From Prevotella aurantiaca JCM 15754 (GTDB lineage Bacteria > Bacteroidota > Bacteroidia > Bacteroidales > Bacteroidaceae): a stretch of 64,000 bases of DNA. Below the pieces are notes generated by a model. That model was not told the origin of the DNA and did not search any database. It saw only the letters and a program-made list of their open reading frames with translations. Numbering within the stretch: position 1 is the first letter of the stretch; each line of letters starts with the position of its first letter. Both the position numbers and the translations under genes were made by a program. The stretch lies in NCBI RefSeq assembly GCF_000614025.1, contig NZ_BAKF01000006.1:1-64000 (forward strand), given 5' to 3'. This document shows positions 1 through 9,138 of this stretch, piece after piece.

Positions 1-3
1 AAC

Positions 4-39
4 AAAACGGAGAAGTTCAAATTTTAACTTCTCCGTTTT
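4..39. terminator. Bidirectional terminator at the 3' end of valS
   Basis: Perfect 14-bp inverted repeat (arms at 4-17 and 26-39, 8-base loop) with a T-run after either arm. It lies downstream of valS on the minus strand and could also end a plus-strand gene left of the window. Confidence 0.75.
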
Positions 40-107
40 TATTGTTTATTACGATACGAACATCGTAGAAATCGTATGCGTAAATATTGTTTCAGTGTAA
101 ACGAAAC

Positions 108-2801
108 TTATTTCTTGCGTAGTTCTTCTATGTTTGCTTTGATGGTTTCTATCTTTTCTTCCGAGTCACTTTGCTTCTTACGTTCCTTAGCAATCACTGC
201 TTCGGGAGCGTGTGCAACAAAGTTATCATTAGAGAGTTTTGCTTTTATACCTTTCAAGAAACCTTCTAAGTGCGCAAGTTCCTTTTCTAATTTCTCGATT
301 TCAGCCTTTACATCAATCAGGTTTCCAAGCGGAACTGCAAAACCGTCAGTGCCGACCATAAAGCCAGAAGCGTCAGAACTCTTTTCGTTTACTACATTAA
401 TGCTTTCGAGATTGCCCATTTTCGCAATCACGCAGTTGTATGCCTCATAGTTGTTTTTACCCACAACCTCTAAAGAAAGCAATACTTTTGGAGCAATGTT
501 CTTTTGGTTGCGAACGGTGCGAATGCCGCCAACTATTTGCTTCATATTCTCTATTTCGGCAATCAAAGTCTTTTCTTCGTTGGTAGGAAGTGCCAATTCG
601 AGTTTCTCCAACATAATGCTTTCGCCTTCGTTACGATTGTAGATGTGTTGCCAAAGTTCCTCTGTAATGAATGGCATGAATGGGTGTAGCATCTTCAAGA
701 GGGTATTAAAGAAACGGAGCGTTGCGTCGTAGGTCTGCTTGTCAATGGGTTTGCCATATTCAGGTTTAATCATTTCTAAGTACCAACTTGAGAACTCGTC
801 CCAGAAAAGCTTGTAAACTGTCATCAAAGCTTCTGATATGCGATAGCTCTTGAATTGTTCTTCCATTTCAGAATTCACTTCTTTTAGCTTTGAATCGAAC
901 CATTTTATAGCTATTTTATTAGCTTCGGGCTGTTCTATATCTGCTGTTTCCCAACCTTGAACAAGGCGGAAGGCATTCCATATCTTGTTGTTGAAGTTAC
1001 GTCCTTGCTCGCAAAGACTTTCATCAAATAATATATCGTTACCTGCTGGTGCAGAAAGCATCATTCCCATACGTACACCATCAGCTCCATATTTATCTAT
1101 TAACTCTAATGGGTCGGGAGAATTGCCAAGGCTCTTACTCATCTTTCGTCCGATATTGTCGCGCACGATGCCTGTGAAATAAACGTGCTTGAATGGGAAA
1201 GTCTGGCGGTATTCATAGCCAGCCATAATCATACGAGCAACCCAGAAGAAAATTATATCTGGACCTGTAACTAAGTCACTCGTTGGATAATAATACTTTA
1301 TTTCTTCATTGTCGGGGTTGTTAATTCCATCAAATACTGAGATTGGCCATAACCAACTAGAGAACCACGTATCTAGACAATCGCTTTCTTGTTCCAAGTC
1401 AGCCATTGTTATGTTAGGATTTAAAACCTTTGCTTGTTCAAGTGCCTTTTCGTCGGTTTCTGCTACCACAGTTGTAGGTTTGCCACTTTCGTCTTTAAAG
1501 TAATAGGCAGGGATTCGATGTCCCCACCAAAGTTGGCGGCTGATACACCAATCCTTTATATTCTCCAGCCAATGACGATAGGTGTTCTTGTACTTCTTTG
1601 GATAGAACTCAATCTCATCATTCATTACAGGATCGAGTGCGATGTCTGCAAAATGTTGCATTTTCAAGAACCATTGTGTTGAAAGCTTCGGTTCGATAGG
1701 CACGTTAGTACGTTCAGAGTAGCCCACCTTATTATCGTAATCTTCCACTTTCTCCATTAAGTCAGCAGTTTTAAGGTCAATGGCAATTTGCTTGCGTACC
1801 TCCATACGATCCTTACCAATATATAGGCCAGCAGCTTCGGATAATGTTCCATTATCATTAAATATATCAATGGTTTCTAAGCCGTGCTTCAAACCGAGTG
1901 CGTGGTCGTTGATATCGTGGGCAGGAGTAACCTTTAAACAACCCGTACCAAACTGAATATCTACATACGAGTCCTCTATGATAGGAATACAACGACCTAC
2001 CAATGGTACAATAACACGCAATCCTTTCAGCCAAGTATTCTTTATATCGTCTGGATTGATACACATAGCTGTGTCGCCCATAATAGTTTCTGGACGTGTG
2101 GTAGCTACTACTGCGTAATAACCCTTTTCATCTTTATGCATCACATTGTCGTCATGTTTGCGTTCAACCTTAGATTGGTCTTCTGGCGCAATGTAATATT
2201 TAAGATTGTAAAGCTTTGAATGTTCATCTTTGTAAATAACTTCCTCGTCGGAAAGAGCAGTTTCTGCACTAGGGTCCCAATTCACCATGCGTACACCACG
2301 ATAGATTAAGCCCTTCTTATATAAATCGCAGAATACCTTAATAACACCTTCGCTACGCTTCTCGTCCATTGTAAAGGCAGTACGTTCCCAATCACATGAA
2401 CAACCAAGTTTACGTAACTGCTTTAAAATAATACCTCCATGTTCGTCAGTCCATGCCCATGCGTGCTTTAAAAATTCTTCTCTTGTAAGGTCGGCTTTAT
2501 TTATTCCTTCTTGTGCGAGTTTGTTTACAACTTTCGCTTCGGTAGCAATGCTAGCGTGGTCAGTACCAGGAACCCAGCAAGCATTCTTTCCTTCCATACG
2601 TGCATGACGTACAAGAATATCTTGAATGGTGTTATTGAGCATATGTCCCATATGCAATACTCCCGTTACGTTGGGCGGTGGTATAACCACAGTATAAGGC
2701 TCACGTCCGTCTGGCTTAGAGCTGAAAAGTTTATTGTTGAGCCAATACTCATACCACCTCGCTTCCACGTTTTGTGGGTCGTACTTACTTGCTAATTCCA
2801 T
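108..2801 (-). CDS. valS: Valyl-tRNA synthetase
   Basis: Class I aminoacyl-tRNA synthetase that charges tRNA-Val in the cytoplasm. The 897-residue protein has the usual full length. The HIGH-type signature HMGH is at residues 50-53, after the family motif [12 protein letters not shown]. The KMSKS loop is near residue 553. The middle holds the CP1 editing domain, with TTRPET near the expected place, and the last ~70 residues form the charged coiled-coil arm typical of ValRS. The start [13 protein letters not shown] matches the usual N-terminus of Bacteroidetes ValRS. A TAnnTTTG promoter element lies 43 bases upstream, divergent from mazG. Confidence 0.98.
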   Translation of the reverse strand: MELASKYDPQNVEARWYEYWLNNKLFSSKPDGREPYTVVIPPPNVTGVLHMGHMLNNTIQDILVRHARMEGKNACWVPGTDHASIATEAKVVNKLAQEGINKADLTREEFLKHAWAWTDEHGGIILKQLRKLGCSCDWERTAFTMDEKRSEGVIKVFCDLYKKGLIYRGVRMVNWDPSAETALSDEEVIYKDEHSKLYNLKYYIAPEDQSKVERKHDDNVMHKDEKGYYAVVATTRPETIMGDTAMCINPDDIKNTWLKGLRVIVPLVGRCIPIIEDSYVDIQFGTGCLKVTPAHDINDHALGLKHGLETIDIFNDNGTLSEAAGLYIGKDRMEVRKQIAIDLKTADLMEKVEDYDNKVGYSERTNVPIEPKLSTQWFLKMQHFADIALDPVMNDEIEFYPKKYKNTYRHWLENIKDWCISRQLWWGHRIPAYYFKDESGKPTTVVAETDEKALEQAKVLNPNITMADLEQESDCLDTWFSSWLWPISVFDGINNPDNEEIKYYYPTSDLVTGPDIIFFWVARMIMAGYEYRQTFPFKHVYFTGIVRDNIGRKMSKSLGNSPDPLELIDKYGADGVRMGMMLSAPAGNDILFDESLCEQGRNFNNKIWNAFRLVQGWETADIEQPEANKIAIKWFDSKLKEVNSEMEEQFKSYRISEALMTVYKLFWDEFSSWYLEMIKPEYGKPIDKQTYDATLRFFNTLLKMLHPFMPFITEELWQHIYNRNEGESIMLEKLELALPTNEEKTLIAEIENMKQIVGGIRTVRNQKNIAPKVLLSLEVVGKNNYEAYNCVIAKMGNLESINVVNEKSSDASGFMVGTDGFAVPLGNLIDVKAEIEKLEKELAHLEGFLKGIKAKLSNDNFVAHAPEAVIAKERKKQSDSEEKIETIKANIEELRKK

Positions 2802-2843
2802 AAGTTGTATATTATTATTTCTTTATTATCTTTAAAAACGATG

Positions 2844-2851
2844 CAAATTTA
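2844..2851 (-). promoter_or_regulatory. -7 element of the valS promoter
   Basis: TAAATTTG on the minus strand matches the Bacteroidetes TAnnTTTG -7 consensus. It predicts a leader of about 40 bases before valS. No clear TTTG is seen at the -33 position. Confidence 0.6.
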
Positions 2852-2873
2852 CGAAAAAATCAGTTGAAATCTG

Positions 2874-2881
2874 TATCTTTG
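2874..2881 (+). promoter_or_regulatory. -7 element of the mazG operon promoter
   Basis: TATCTTTG fits the TAnnTTTG consensus. It is back-to-back with the valS promoter, so the 120-bp gap is a divergent promoter region. It probably drives mazG, the lipoprotein gene and rnz. Confidence 0.6.
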
Positions 2882-2932
2882 CATAACAATTAGCAGTACA
2901 CTGTACTTCTTTTAACTTTAAATTTGATAAGA

Positions 2933-3838
2933 TTGCATACAAAAGAAGAAAAAATTGCGGCATTTGAACGTTTGCTTGATATACAAGAACGATTGAGAAA
3001 GGAATGTCCATGGGATAGGAAACAAACCTTTGAAAGTTTGCGTCCCAATACAATAGAAGAAACGTTTGAACTTGCTGATGCTTTGATGAAGCACGACAAG
3101 AAGAATATCTGTAAAGAACTCGGTGATGTTATGGAGCACGTTGTATTTTATGCGTTGCTTGGTAGCGAAACAAACGATTTCGATATTGCTGACGTTTGTA
3201 ATGCTCAATCGGATAAACTGATGTTCCGTCATGATTTTATAGATTGGACCGGATGGATAGTTGATGATGATAAAATGGCAATTAACAAACAAGGTCAGGT
3301 TGTTTATAAGGACGAATTAAATACAGATAGTCAAGCAGCAACCTCTTCAAATGGTAATGTACCGTCTACTGCGACACAAGTTGAATCTACATGGGAACAG
3401 CGAAAACAAAAAGAAAGAGAAGGTAATAAGATGGTTTTGTCTGGAGTTCCTGACTCACTGCCCAGTCTTATAAAGGCATATAGAATACAAGATAAAGCCC
3501 GAAATGTTGGTTTTGATTGGGAAAAGAAAGAAGATGTTTGGGAAAAAGTAAGCGAAGAACTTAAAGAACTGAAAGTAGAATTGGCACGAGAAGATAAGGA
3601 GAACTCAACAAAAGAGTTGGGAGATTTCCTATTTTCAGTTATCAATGCTGCTCGATTATATAAACTCAATCCTGACAATGCTCTCGAACATACTAATCAA
3701 AAGTTTATATCACGCTTTACATATGTTGAGAAACAGGCAAAGGAACTTGGTAAAGAATTGAAAGATATGACTTTGGAAGAAATGGATAAACTATGGGATG
3801 AAGCAAAAAACATAGAAAAAACAAGTAACATTACTTAA
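2933..3838 (+). CDS. mazG: Nucleoside triphosphate pyrophosphohydrolase MazG
   Basis: MazG-family all-alpha NTP pyrophosphatase with two MazG repeats. It hydrolyses (d)NTPs to NMP and pyrophosphate, a house-cleaning role. The first repeat has the ECPWDRKQT...SLRPNTIEETFEL signature and a KELGDVMEHVVF helix. The second has the matching KELGDFLFSVINAARLY. There is no ATG; I chose TTG at 2933 (reading MHTKEEK, the usual family N-terminus) over a TTG three codons upstream. Oddity: the usual RHPHVF segment between the repeats is replaced by a longer low-similarity insertion of about 45 residues, making the protein about 301 residues instead of about 260. First gene of an operon with the lipoprotein and rnz. 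Confidence 0.93.
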   Translation: MHTKEEKIAAFERLLDIQERLRKECPWDRKQTFESLRPNTIEETFELADALMKHDKKNICKELGDVMEHVVFYALLGSETNDFDIADVCNAQSDKLMFRHDFIDWTGWIVDDDKMAINKQGQVVYKDELNTDSQAATSSNGNVPSTATQVESTWEQRKQKEREGNKMVLSGVPDSLPSLIKAYRIQDKARNVGFDWEKKEDVWEKVSEELKELKVELAREDKENSTKELGDFLFSVINAARLYKLNPDNALEHTNQKFISRFTYVEKQAKELGKELKDMTLEEMDKLWDEAKNIEKTSNIT

Positions 3839-3848
3839 TATTAATAAT

Positions 3849-4406
3849 ATGAAAAGATTGCAAATAATAATTGTTTTTGCACTGATAGCAACAATTTTTA
3901 CTGGTTGTAAGAACGATAAAGCAAACAAAGTAATAAGTCCAACTGCTAATAAGACTGATTCGCTTAATGCGGGCGATACAACCATCTATGGTACAATGCT
4001 TGATGGCGGTATGAACTCTATATTGTTATTGACCGATGCGGGTGATACATTAGAGATTATTCAAAATCCTAACGATACTACTGAAGTTGTAAAAGGTGGC
4101 AAACTCAGTGGTGATCGTTTTGCTGTAATCGCTTATAAAGAGTATGGTGATATGATTTTACGTAATGCAATTAACATAACATCGTTACTTGGGAATTGGA
4201 CAAGTCTTGATAAAAACTTTGAAATAAAAGAGGGTGGGGAAGTAACATCTATACTTCAGTCAGAGAAGAATGTATGGACATCATGGAAGATATTCAATGG
4301 CAAACTTTTGCTGTCAAGAGATACTTTCGACGTGATAGAACTTGGCGCAGACTCAATGGCACTTGAAAATAAAGCCGGGATATTTGTATTCGAGCGTAAG
4401 AAATAG
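3849..4406 (+). CDS. Lipocalin-like lipoprotein
   Basis: A 185-residue exported lipoprotein. An N-terminal hydrophobic stretch ends in a lipobox-like FTGC (Cys about residue 20). The C-terminal half (LLGNWTSLDKNFEI...GGEVTSI...WKIFNGKLLLS) has the short beta-strand pattern of Bacteroidetes lipocalin-like domains. It sits 10 bases after mazG and 2 bases before rnz, so it is almost certainly co-transcribed. Ligand and role are unknown. Confidence 0.75.
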   Translation: MKRLQIIIVFALIATIFTGCKNDKANKVISPTANKTDSLNAGDTTIYGTMLDGGMNSILLLTDAGDTLEIIQNPNDTTEVVKGGKLSGDRFAVIAYKEYGDMILRNAINITSLLGNWTSLDKNFEIKEGGEVTSILQSEKNVWTSWKIFNGKLLLSRDTFDVIELGADSMALENKAGIFVFERKK

Positions 4407-4408
4407 TC

Positions 4409-5323
4409 GTGACTCCTTTTAAAATACATATATTGGGTTGTGGAAGTGCTTTACCCACGCTCCATCATAATGCAACTTGTCAAATAGTAGAAATACGTGG
4501 TAAGTTTTTTATGATAGATTGCGGAGAGGGTACGCAAATTCAAGTGCGTCGATCAAAGGTGCATTTCTCGAAAGTACAAGCAGTATTTATTTCGCATCTT
4601 CATGGCGACCATTGTTTTGGACTATTCGGCATGATTTCTACTTTTGGTATGACAGGACGTACCGCGCCTCTTCAGATATATGCACCGAAAGAGTTTGAAG
4701 ACTATTTTAAGCTCTCAATGGAACTATTCTGTAAAGGTCTTGAATATAAAGTTACTTTCCACCCTGTAGATACGACAGAAACAAATGTTATCTATGAAGA
4801 CAAAAGTCTTACGGTAGAAACGATTCCATTAGAACATCGAGTACCTTGTTGCGGATTTTTGTTTCGCGAAAAGCCTACAGCACCGCATATTCGCCGTGAT
4901 ATGATAGATTACTACAATATTCCTATCAGTCAAATCAATAATGTAAAGGCCGGAGCAGATTGGACTACTATTGATGGAGACATTATTCCTAATAATCGTC
5001 TTACAACCCCAGCAGACAATCCACGTAGCTATGCCTATTGTTCTGATACAAGATATATGAAGCAGCTATATAAAAAGGTGAGTGGTGTAAATGTGCTCTA
5101 CCATGAAAGTACTTATGCTAGCGAACATAAGGACCGTGCAAAAACATATTATCACAGCACATCGCAAGAAGCTGCAACAGTAGCTCATGAAGCTTGTGTC
5201 GGAAAATTACTTTTGGGCCATTATTCCGCACGTTATATAAACGAAGATGTACTTTTAAGCGAGGCAAAGGCTATTTTTCCTAATAGTTTCCTTACCAACG
5301 AAGGTATGGTGTTCGAAGTATAA
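4409..5323 (+). CDS. rnz: Ribonuclease Z (tRNA 3'-processing endonuclease)
   Basis: Metallo-beta-lactamase-fold endonuclease that removes 3' trailers from tRNA precursors. The zinc-binding motif HLHGDH is at residues 63-68. Further family marks are CGSALPTLHHNATCQ at the N-terminus, SYAYCSDTRY, YHESTY and the late LGHYSARY histidine motif. The length of 304 residues is normal for a bacterial short-form RNase Z. The start is GTG, 2 bases after the stop of the lipoprotein gene, which indicates translational coupling. Confidence 0.96.
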   Translation: MTPFKIHILGCGSALPTLHHNATCQIVEIRGKFFMIDCGEGTQIQVRRSKVHFSKVQAVFISHLHGDHCFGLFGMISTFGMTGRTAPLQIYAPKEFEDYFKLSMELFCKGLEYKVTFHPVDTTETNVIYEDKSLTVETIPLEHRVPCCGFLFREKPTAPHIRRDMIDYYNIPISQINNVKAGADWTTIDGDIIPNNRLTTPADNPRSYAYCSDTRYMKQLYKKVSGVNVLYHESTYASEHKDRAKTYYHSTSQEAATVAHEACVGKLLLGHYSARYINEDVLLSEAKAIFPNSFLTNEGMVFEV

Positions 5324-5359
5324 TCTAACATTACTTTTCTCTCTAACTGCAGAATATAT

Positions 5360-5394
5360 AAAGTCGCCACAGTAAGAAATACTGTGGCGACTTT
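5360..5394 (+). terminator. Terminator of the mazG-rnz operon
   Basis: A 15-bp perfect stem (aaagtcgccacagta and its complement) with a 5-base loop, 37 bases after the rnz stop. The T-run is short. Confidence 0.75.
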
Positions 5395-5566
5395 ACGTTT
5401 AAGGCTTTCTTGCTTAGATTAGTGTGAGTTCGAGACAAAAGAAAGTCGTGTGAAGAATTGTGGAACTGAATGTCGAAAATGAAAAATTAATTATATTGAA
5501 CTTATCTCTCTTTGTTAATGTTAGAAAACACTCTCAACATATTTAAAAATTAATAAGACCATTTAG

Positions 5567-5651
5567 AAAAAACGTAATTACATTACATCGAAAATGTAAT
5601 TACATTTTTTTATTTTATAATTATATTTTCTGATTTTGTAATTATAATTTT
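5567..5651. repeat. Phased palindrome array A (TAATTA cores, 21-22-bp period)
   Basis: Four 8-base dyads, three of them exact palindromes, are centred at about 5577, 5599, 5620 and 5641 (GTAATTAC, GTAATTAC, ATAATTAT, GTAATTAT), i.e. spaced 22, 21 and 21 bp. Each is flanked by A- and T-tracts. A separate 22-bp near-palindrome built on TAATTA is at 5744-5765. The array lies in the 459-bp gap between the convergent rnz and the secreted-protein gene; apart from the terminator nothing else is visible there. Confidence 0.75.
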
Positions 5652-5782
5652 TTACACGACTTATTTATTTCGAATTTATGTTCGCATAGAAATTTGTAGA
5701 TTGTTATATCCTATCTATCTTTCTAATTTTTTATAATTCTATCGTAATACATAATTACGTATTACTTGTAAACTGTTTCTGG

Positions 5783-6604
5783 CTACTTTTTTACAACTTT
5801 CGTACCATTCACAATATAGATTCCCTTTGGAAGGTCTTTCAAATCTTTATCCAATCTCATTCCACTCATAGAGTAAATACCTTTTGGAGCTACTGCATTC
5901 ACAACTGGTGTAGCGATTGCAGTAGGATCTTTCGTTATAACAATCTTACTTTTTACCACATTGTTACCAACTGTTACACAACGCATAGATGGATTATAGA
6001 CAGCTCCAACTGGTTGAGTAATACTGCAGCCATTTAATGTAAGCGATGCTATATCAAGTATCGAACCGGTTTCTTTACCTTCTACTGTTACCGTAGCATT
6101 TTGGATAGTTACATGCTCTATCATGCCGTCATTTCCGGTGATACCATATTTACCACTTTTTGCATTTACGATACAATTGTCAATGGTCAAATCAGTTCCC
6201 ATTGCAAAGAAAGCACAATTATCTCCACCTTCTACATTGAGGGTTCCACCACCAGTGATAAACATTGGAGCTCTAAATCCAACAGCTGTACGTATTGAGG
6301 TTAGATTATTAGTGCCGATGACTTTTACTGTTAGTCCATCAATTTTTGAAGAAATTGCATCATTTTCTCCAGAATTGATAGTTGCATTTTCCAGTGTTAA
6401 GGTCTTGGTTTCTGGGTCATAACTTACTTTTCCGCTAACTCCAGCTATCATCGAGAGATCATTACAATTGTTTGAGCTTACTTGTGAGTTAGAAATCCAG
6501 AGATCGTACATGGTTTGCGCCTGAACTGGTGATGTTAGTGTCAACATTGCGATAAATAATACAATAACTATTGCACATTTGTCTTTAAGTAATGTTTTAT
6601 ACAT
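5783..6604 (-). CDS. Secreted beta-helix-like protein with T9SS-type C-terminus (paralogue 1)
   Basis: A 273-residue exported protein of unknown function. Residues 1-30 are a signal peptide ending around VQAQ. The body has repeated short strands with GVSGKVSYDPETKTLTLENATI and turn-rich repeats, resembling the putative carbohydrate-binding right-handed beta-helix proteins of Bacteroidetes. The C-terminus (GIYSMSGMRL...LPKGIYIVNGTKVVKK) resembles T9SS sorting tails of Prevotella. It is a clear paralogue of the gene at 8269-9138 and shares a structured 5' leader with it. Surface location and sugar binding are inferences. Confidence 0.75.
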   Translation of the reverse strand: MYKTLLKDKCAIVIVLFIAMLTLTSPVQAQTMYDLWISNSQVSSNNCNDLSMIAGVSGKVSYDPETKTLTLENATINSGENDAISSKIDGLTVKVIGTNNLTSIRTAVGFRAPMFITGGGTLNVEGGDNCAFFAMGTDLTIDNCIVNAKSGKYGITGNDGMIEHVTIQNATVTVEGKETGSILDIASLTLNGCSITQPVGAVYNPSMRCVTVGNNVVKSKIVITKDPTAIATPVVNAVAPKGIYSMSGMRLDKDLKDLPKGIYIVNGTKVVKK

Positions 6605-6674
6605 TTAAATTTATACCTCCCTATTGAAACTCTTGATAGAGTAACGCCGTGTCGAAGGTTTGGGCGTTTAGGTT
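6605..6674 (-). promoter_or_regulatory. Structured 5' leader with predicted pseudoknot (copy 2)
   Basis: On the minus strand a 6-bp stem P1 (AACGCC at 6668-6663 with GGCGTT at 6648-6643) is followed at once by a 5-bp hairpin P2 (ACTCT/AGAGT, loop ATCA). After 8 bases comes a purine-rich segment (6620-6615) that can pair with the P1 loop (6659-6654; 6 bp, one G-U). The purine segment lies 10 bases before the ATG and overlaps the likely ribosome-binding site. The same architecture and spacings occur before the paralogue at 9138. Confidence 0.65.
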
Positions 6675-6922
6675 AACTTTTGAATATTTGATGGTATCTA
6701 AATAATTAGTATTTTATAGCATTCTCCTCAAGACCTTTTACAGAATTGAATTATCAGCATAATTGCTATTTATGATATTTAGGGGTGTTCAACTAGAGAA
6801 TGCAAAAGTACAAAATGTTTTTCAATTGGCTTTATTTGTTATATGGAATCTTCTGGTATAAACTATTTATGTATAATCACCCATGGTATATAAATTTAAT
6901 ACCATGATGATAATTCTTTTGA
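6675..6922. other. Non-coding AT-rich stretch with one hairpin
   Basis: No credible gene is seen. An 8-bp inverted repeat (CATGGTAT...ATACCATG, 6882-6906) lies just downstream of the paralogue remnant and may be its old terminator, although there is no T-run. No TAnnTTTG element is visible for the gene at 6604. Confidence 0.4.
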
Positions 6923-7140
6923 CTACTTCTTTACGGTTTTTTGCCGTTAATGATGTAGATACCCTTTGACAAGTCTTTTTCGTTCCCATTGAGTTTCACA
7001 CCACTAAGAGTATAGATTTCTTGTGGAGCTACAGAGTTGCTGGTTGTAGTATTGATACCTGTTGGGTCTCTCACGATGAGAATTTTGGTCTTTACAACTT
7101 TCCTATTGACAACTAGACCACCACTTGAACGGTCGAATCT
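6923..7140 (-). pseudogene. 3' remnant of a third secreted paralogue
   Basis: On the minus strand about 70 codons read VVNRKVVKTKILIVRDPTG, then VAPQEIYTLSGVKLNG and LSKGIYIINGKK. This aligns with the C-terminal quarter of the neighbouring secreted paralogues (DPTAIATPVVNAVAPKGIYS). A missing base in an A-run near 6935 replaces the expected ending TVKK-stop by P-stop. The 5' part is absent: an in-frame stop lies just upstream, and beyond it plus-strand regulator sequence begins. A recombination or deletion relic. Confidence 0.75.
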
Positions 7141-7236
7141 TCATTCTTCAGGTTCCTTTATATAGAACCTATGAGAGAAAAATCATCGTAGTATAGGATA
7201 GAACCCTCTTTTGTTCCTGTAAGTTGTCAACAACAA

Positions 7237-8095
7237 ATGTCACTCAAGGCAATTACTAATGAGCCGCTTCTTCCTAAAACCGCAGAAACTCCTACTGATA
7301 GTACTGAAAATGACAATACATGTCGTTTACTTATCGTTGAAGATAATTACGATATAGCGACTTACATTGGTTCACTCTTTTCCCAAAGCTATGCTATTTC
7401 CTATGCTGGGAATGGAAAGGAAGGATTGGAAAAAACATTAGACCTTATGTCTGACCTTATCATTACCGACTTGATGATGCCTGGCATTGATGGTTTAGAA
7501 TTGTGCCGACAAGTATGGGGGAACGATGTCGTCAATCATGTTCCAATTATCGGGGTAACAGCTAAGATAACTGAAGAAGAACGTATTAAAGGTATAGAAG
7601 CTGGTGCTGACGCTTATCTTTCAAAACCTTTCAATACTGATGAACTGCGTATTCGAGTAGAGAAATTATTGGCAGGGCGTAAATTGTTACAGGAGAAGTT
7701 TACAAAAATACTGGTAAGTAGCAAGAAAGGTACAGACCAAGAAACCGATTTGTCTAAAGAAACTGATTTACGTTTCCTTAGCAAAGTAACAAGTTTAGTG
7801 TATATGCAGCTAAACCGAAACAAAGAAACAGATGTACCGATAATAGCTTCGTAAATGTGTGAGTCCTCGTCAGTTTTATCGTAAAATAAATGTATTGACG
7901 GGTTATGCACCATCAGCTTATATTCAACATCTTAAAATTAAGAAAGCCTGCAATCTGGTGGAGAAAGACCCCAATATAACTTTTACAGAAGTAGCCGACC
8001 AATGTGACTTTGATGCATATCCTAACTTTGTTAGAGCATTAAAGAATGTTTGCGGCATAACTCCAACCGATTATCGCAGAAAGCAACTTCTCTGA
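7237..8095 (+). pseudogene. Broken C-terminal part of a hybrid two-component regulator (receiver + AraC HTH)
   Basis: The first reading frame (7237-7854) encodes a response-regulator receiver: LLIVEDNYDIATYIG, phospho-acceptor DLIITDLMMPGIDG, and the conserved K of LSKPF. After a stop at 7852-7854 the second frame (to 8095) encodes an AraC-type helix-turn-helix: SPRQFYRKINVLTGYAPSAYI ... TEVADQCDFDAYPNFVRALK. In intact Bacteroidetes hybrid systems these are contiguous. Here a stop codon plus what looks like loss of a GT dinucleotide near 7856-7861 separates them. The periplasmic sensor, membrane and kinase parts are missing. Not likely functional, though a free receiver fragment cannot be excluded. 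Confidence 0.85.
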
Positions 8096-8158
8096 TTAAT
8101 CTTTAAATACGTTGCCCATTATCTGCCTTGAGAAATATAGCAATATAAAAATACACTT

Positions 8159-8192
8159 AAAAGCCGCCTAAGAAACTCCTGAAGCGGCTTTT
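8159..8192 (+). terminator. Terminator after the regulator relic
   Basis: 9-bp stem AAAAGCCGC/GCGGCTTTT with a 16-base loop, ending in TTTT. It is symmetrical enough to serve the convergent minus-strand gene too. Confidence 0.7.
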
Positions 8193-8268
8193 GTATTTTC
8201 AAATAAATCCCCACGAGCGAGGTCTCCTGTTACTTGATCGTGTGATAATGAAACTGGAAATAAACTTT

Positions 8269-9138
8269 TTATTTCTTCACTGTCTTTTGTCCATCTACAA
8301 TGTAGATACCTGCAGGTAGATGTTTGAGCTTCTGATTTACTCGCCCTCCGTCTAATGTGTATATACCTTTCTTCTTAGCAGTTGTATCCATATTAGCTGA
8401 CTTAATGCCAGAAGCACCCTTGGTGATTACAACCCAATCAGTAACTACTTCTCGGTTTGCACCATAAAGATAGAAGTAAGGATATTCGTATTCTTCAATT
8501 TCTTCCCAATAGGTTCCAGTAGGCGAAGTAATTGCACAATTAGTAAAGACAGGCGGATTGTCCCATACCCAACCAATACTACCTTTGTGAGAGCTATTAC
8601 TCTTGGCACCACCTTTAGTACGCACGTCGCAGTTATCGAATACCCAATAGCCACCATAGAGCCCATTGCTTCCACCAGTTGCTTCCACGCTACAATCTTT
8701 TATCATAATAGAGCCTTGGTTGAAAACAGCCTTGTTATATTTATCGTCAGTTGCTTTTGTCGAACCTGTTAGTATAAGTTTATCATCGCCTATTATAGAC
8801 ACTTCTTTGTCCATATTCCATATTGCAGTATGATTATCAGAAATAATTGAACTTTCTTTGTTTACACGAATAACAAGTCCGTCAACCCTGTTCTCAAGTC
8901 CATGTGTTGTTGTGGCATGTATGGTTGCGCCATCAAGAGTCAACACCTTATTTTCATTGTTGTACTTCGCCTTACCAGTTACACCCTTTATCGTGCTAAG
9001 GTCGTCGCAGTTAGCCGAAGTGACAGCAACACCAGCAATCTTTAGGTTATAAACACTTTGTGCAAGTCCTTGCTGCGGTATAGCAAAGAACAGCGCAGCA
9101 ACTGCTGCATACATACTTTTAGTAAAATTGTTTTTCAT
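8269..9138 (-). CDS. Secreted beta-helix-like protein with T9SS-type C-terminus (paralogue 2)
   Basis: A 289-residue exported protein of unknown function. The signal peptide covers about residues 1-27, ending QQGLAQ. It is related along its length to the product of 5783-6604: NCDDLSTIKGVTGKAKYNN, KVLTLDGATI, and a tail (KKGIYTLDGGRV...LPAGIYIVDGQKTVKK) of the T9SS-like type. Repeated short strands suggest a parallel beta-helix. Its 5' leader carries the same pseudoknot as paralogue 1, and a -7 promoter element lies just upstream. Sugar or surface binding is inferred only from similarity to Bacteroidetes carbohydrate-binding-annotated proteins. Confidence 0.75.
   Translation of the reverse strand: MKNNFTKSMYAAVAALFFAIPQQGLAQSVYNLKIAGVAVTSANCDDLSTIKGVTGKAKYNNENKVLTLDGATIHATTTHGLENRVDGLVIRVNKESSIISDNHTAIWNMDKEVSIIGDDKLILTGSTKATDDKYNKAVFNQGSIMIKDCSVEATGGSNGLYGGYWVFDNCDVRTKGGAKSNSSHKGSIGWVWDNPPVFTNCAITSPTGTYWEEIEEYEYPYFYLYGANREVVTDWVVITKGASGIKSANMDTTAKKKGIYTLDGGRVNQKLKHLPAGIYIVDGQKTVKK

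Noticed and set aside
2924..3838. mazG start at TTG 2924
   Set aside because: TTG 2933 gives the usual family N-terminus MHTKEEK; the three extra residues are not conserved.
5567..5651. Palindrome arrays taken as CRISPR repeats
   Set aside because: Repeat cores are only 8-18 bp, the intervening parts are 4-14 bp and AT-rich, and there are no cas genes in the window.
7237..7854. A complete stand-alone response regulator
   Set aside because: The AraC helix-turn-helix follows directly in another frame and the sensor/kinase part is missing, so it is a fragment of a hybrid regulator.
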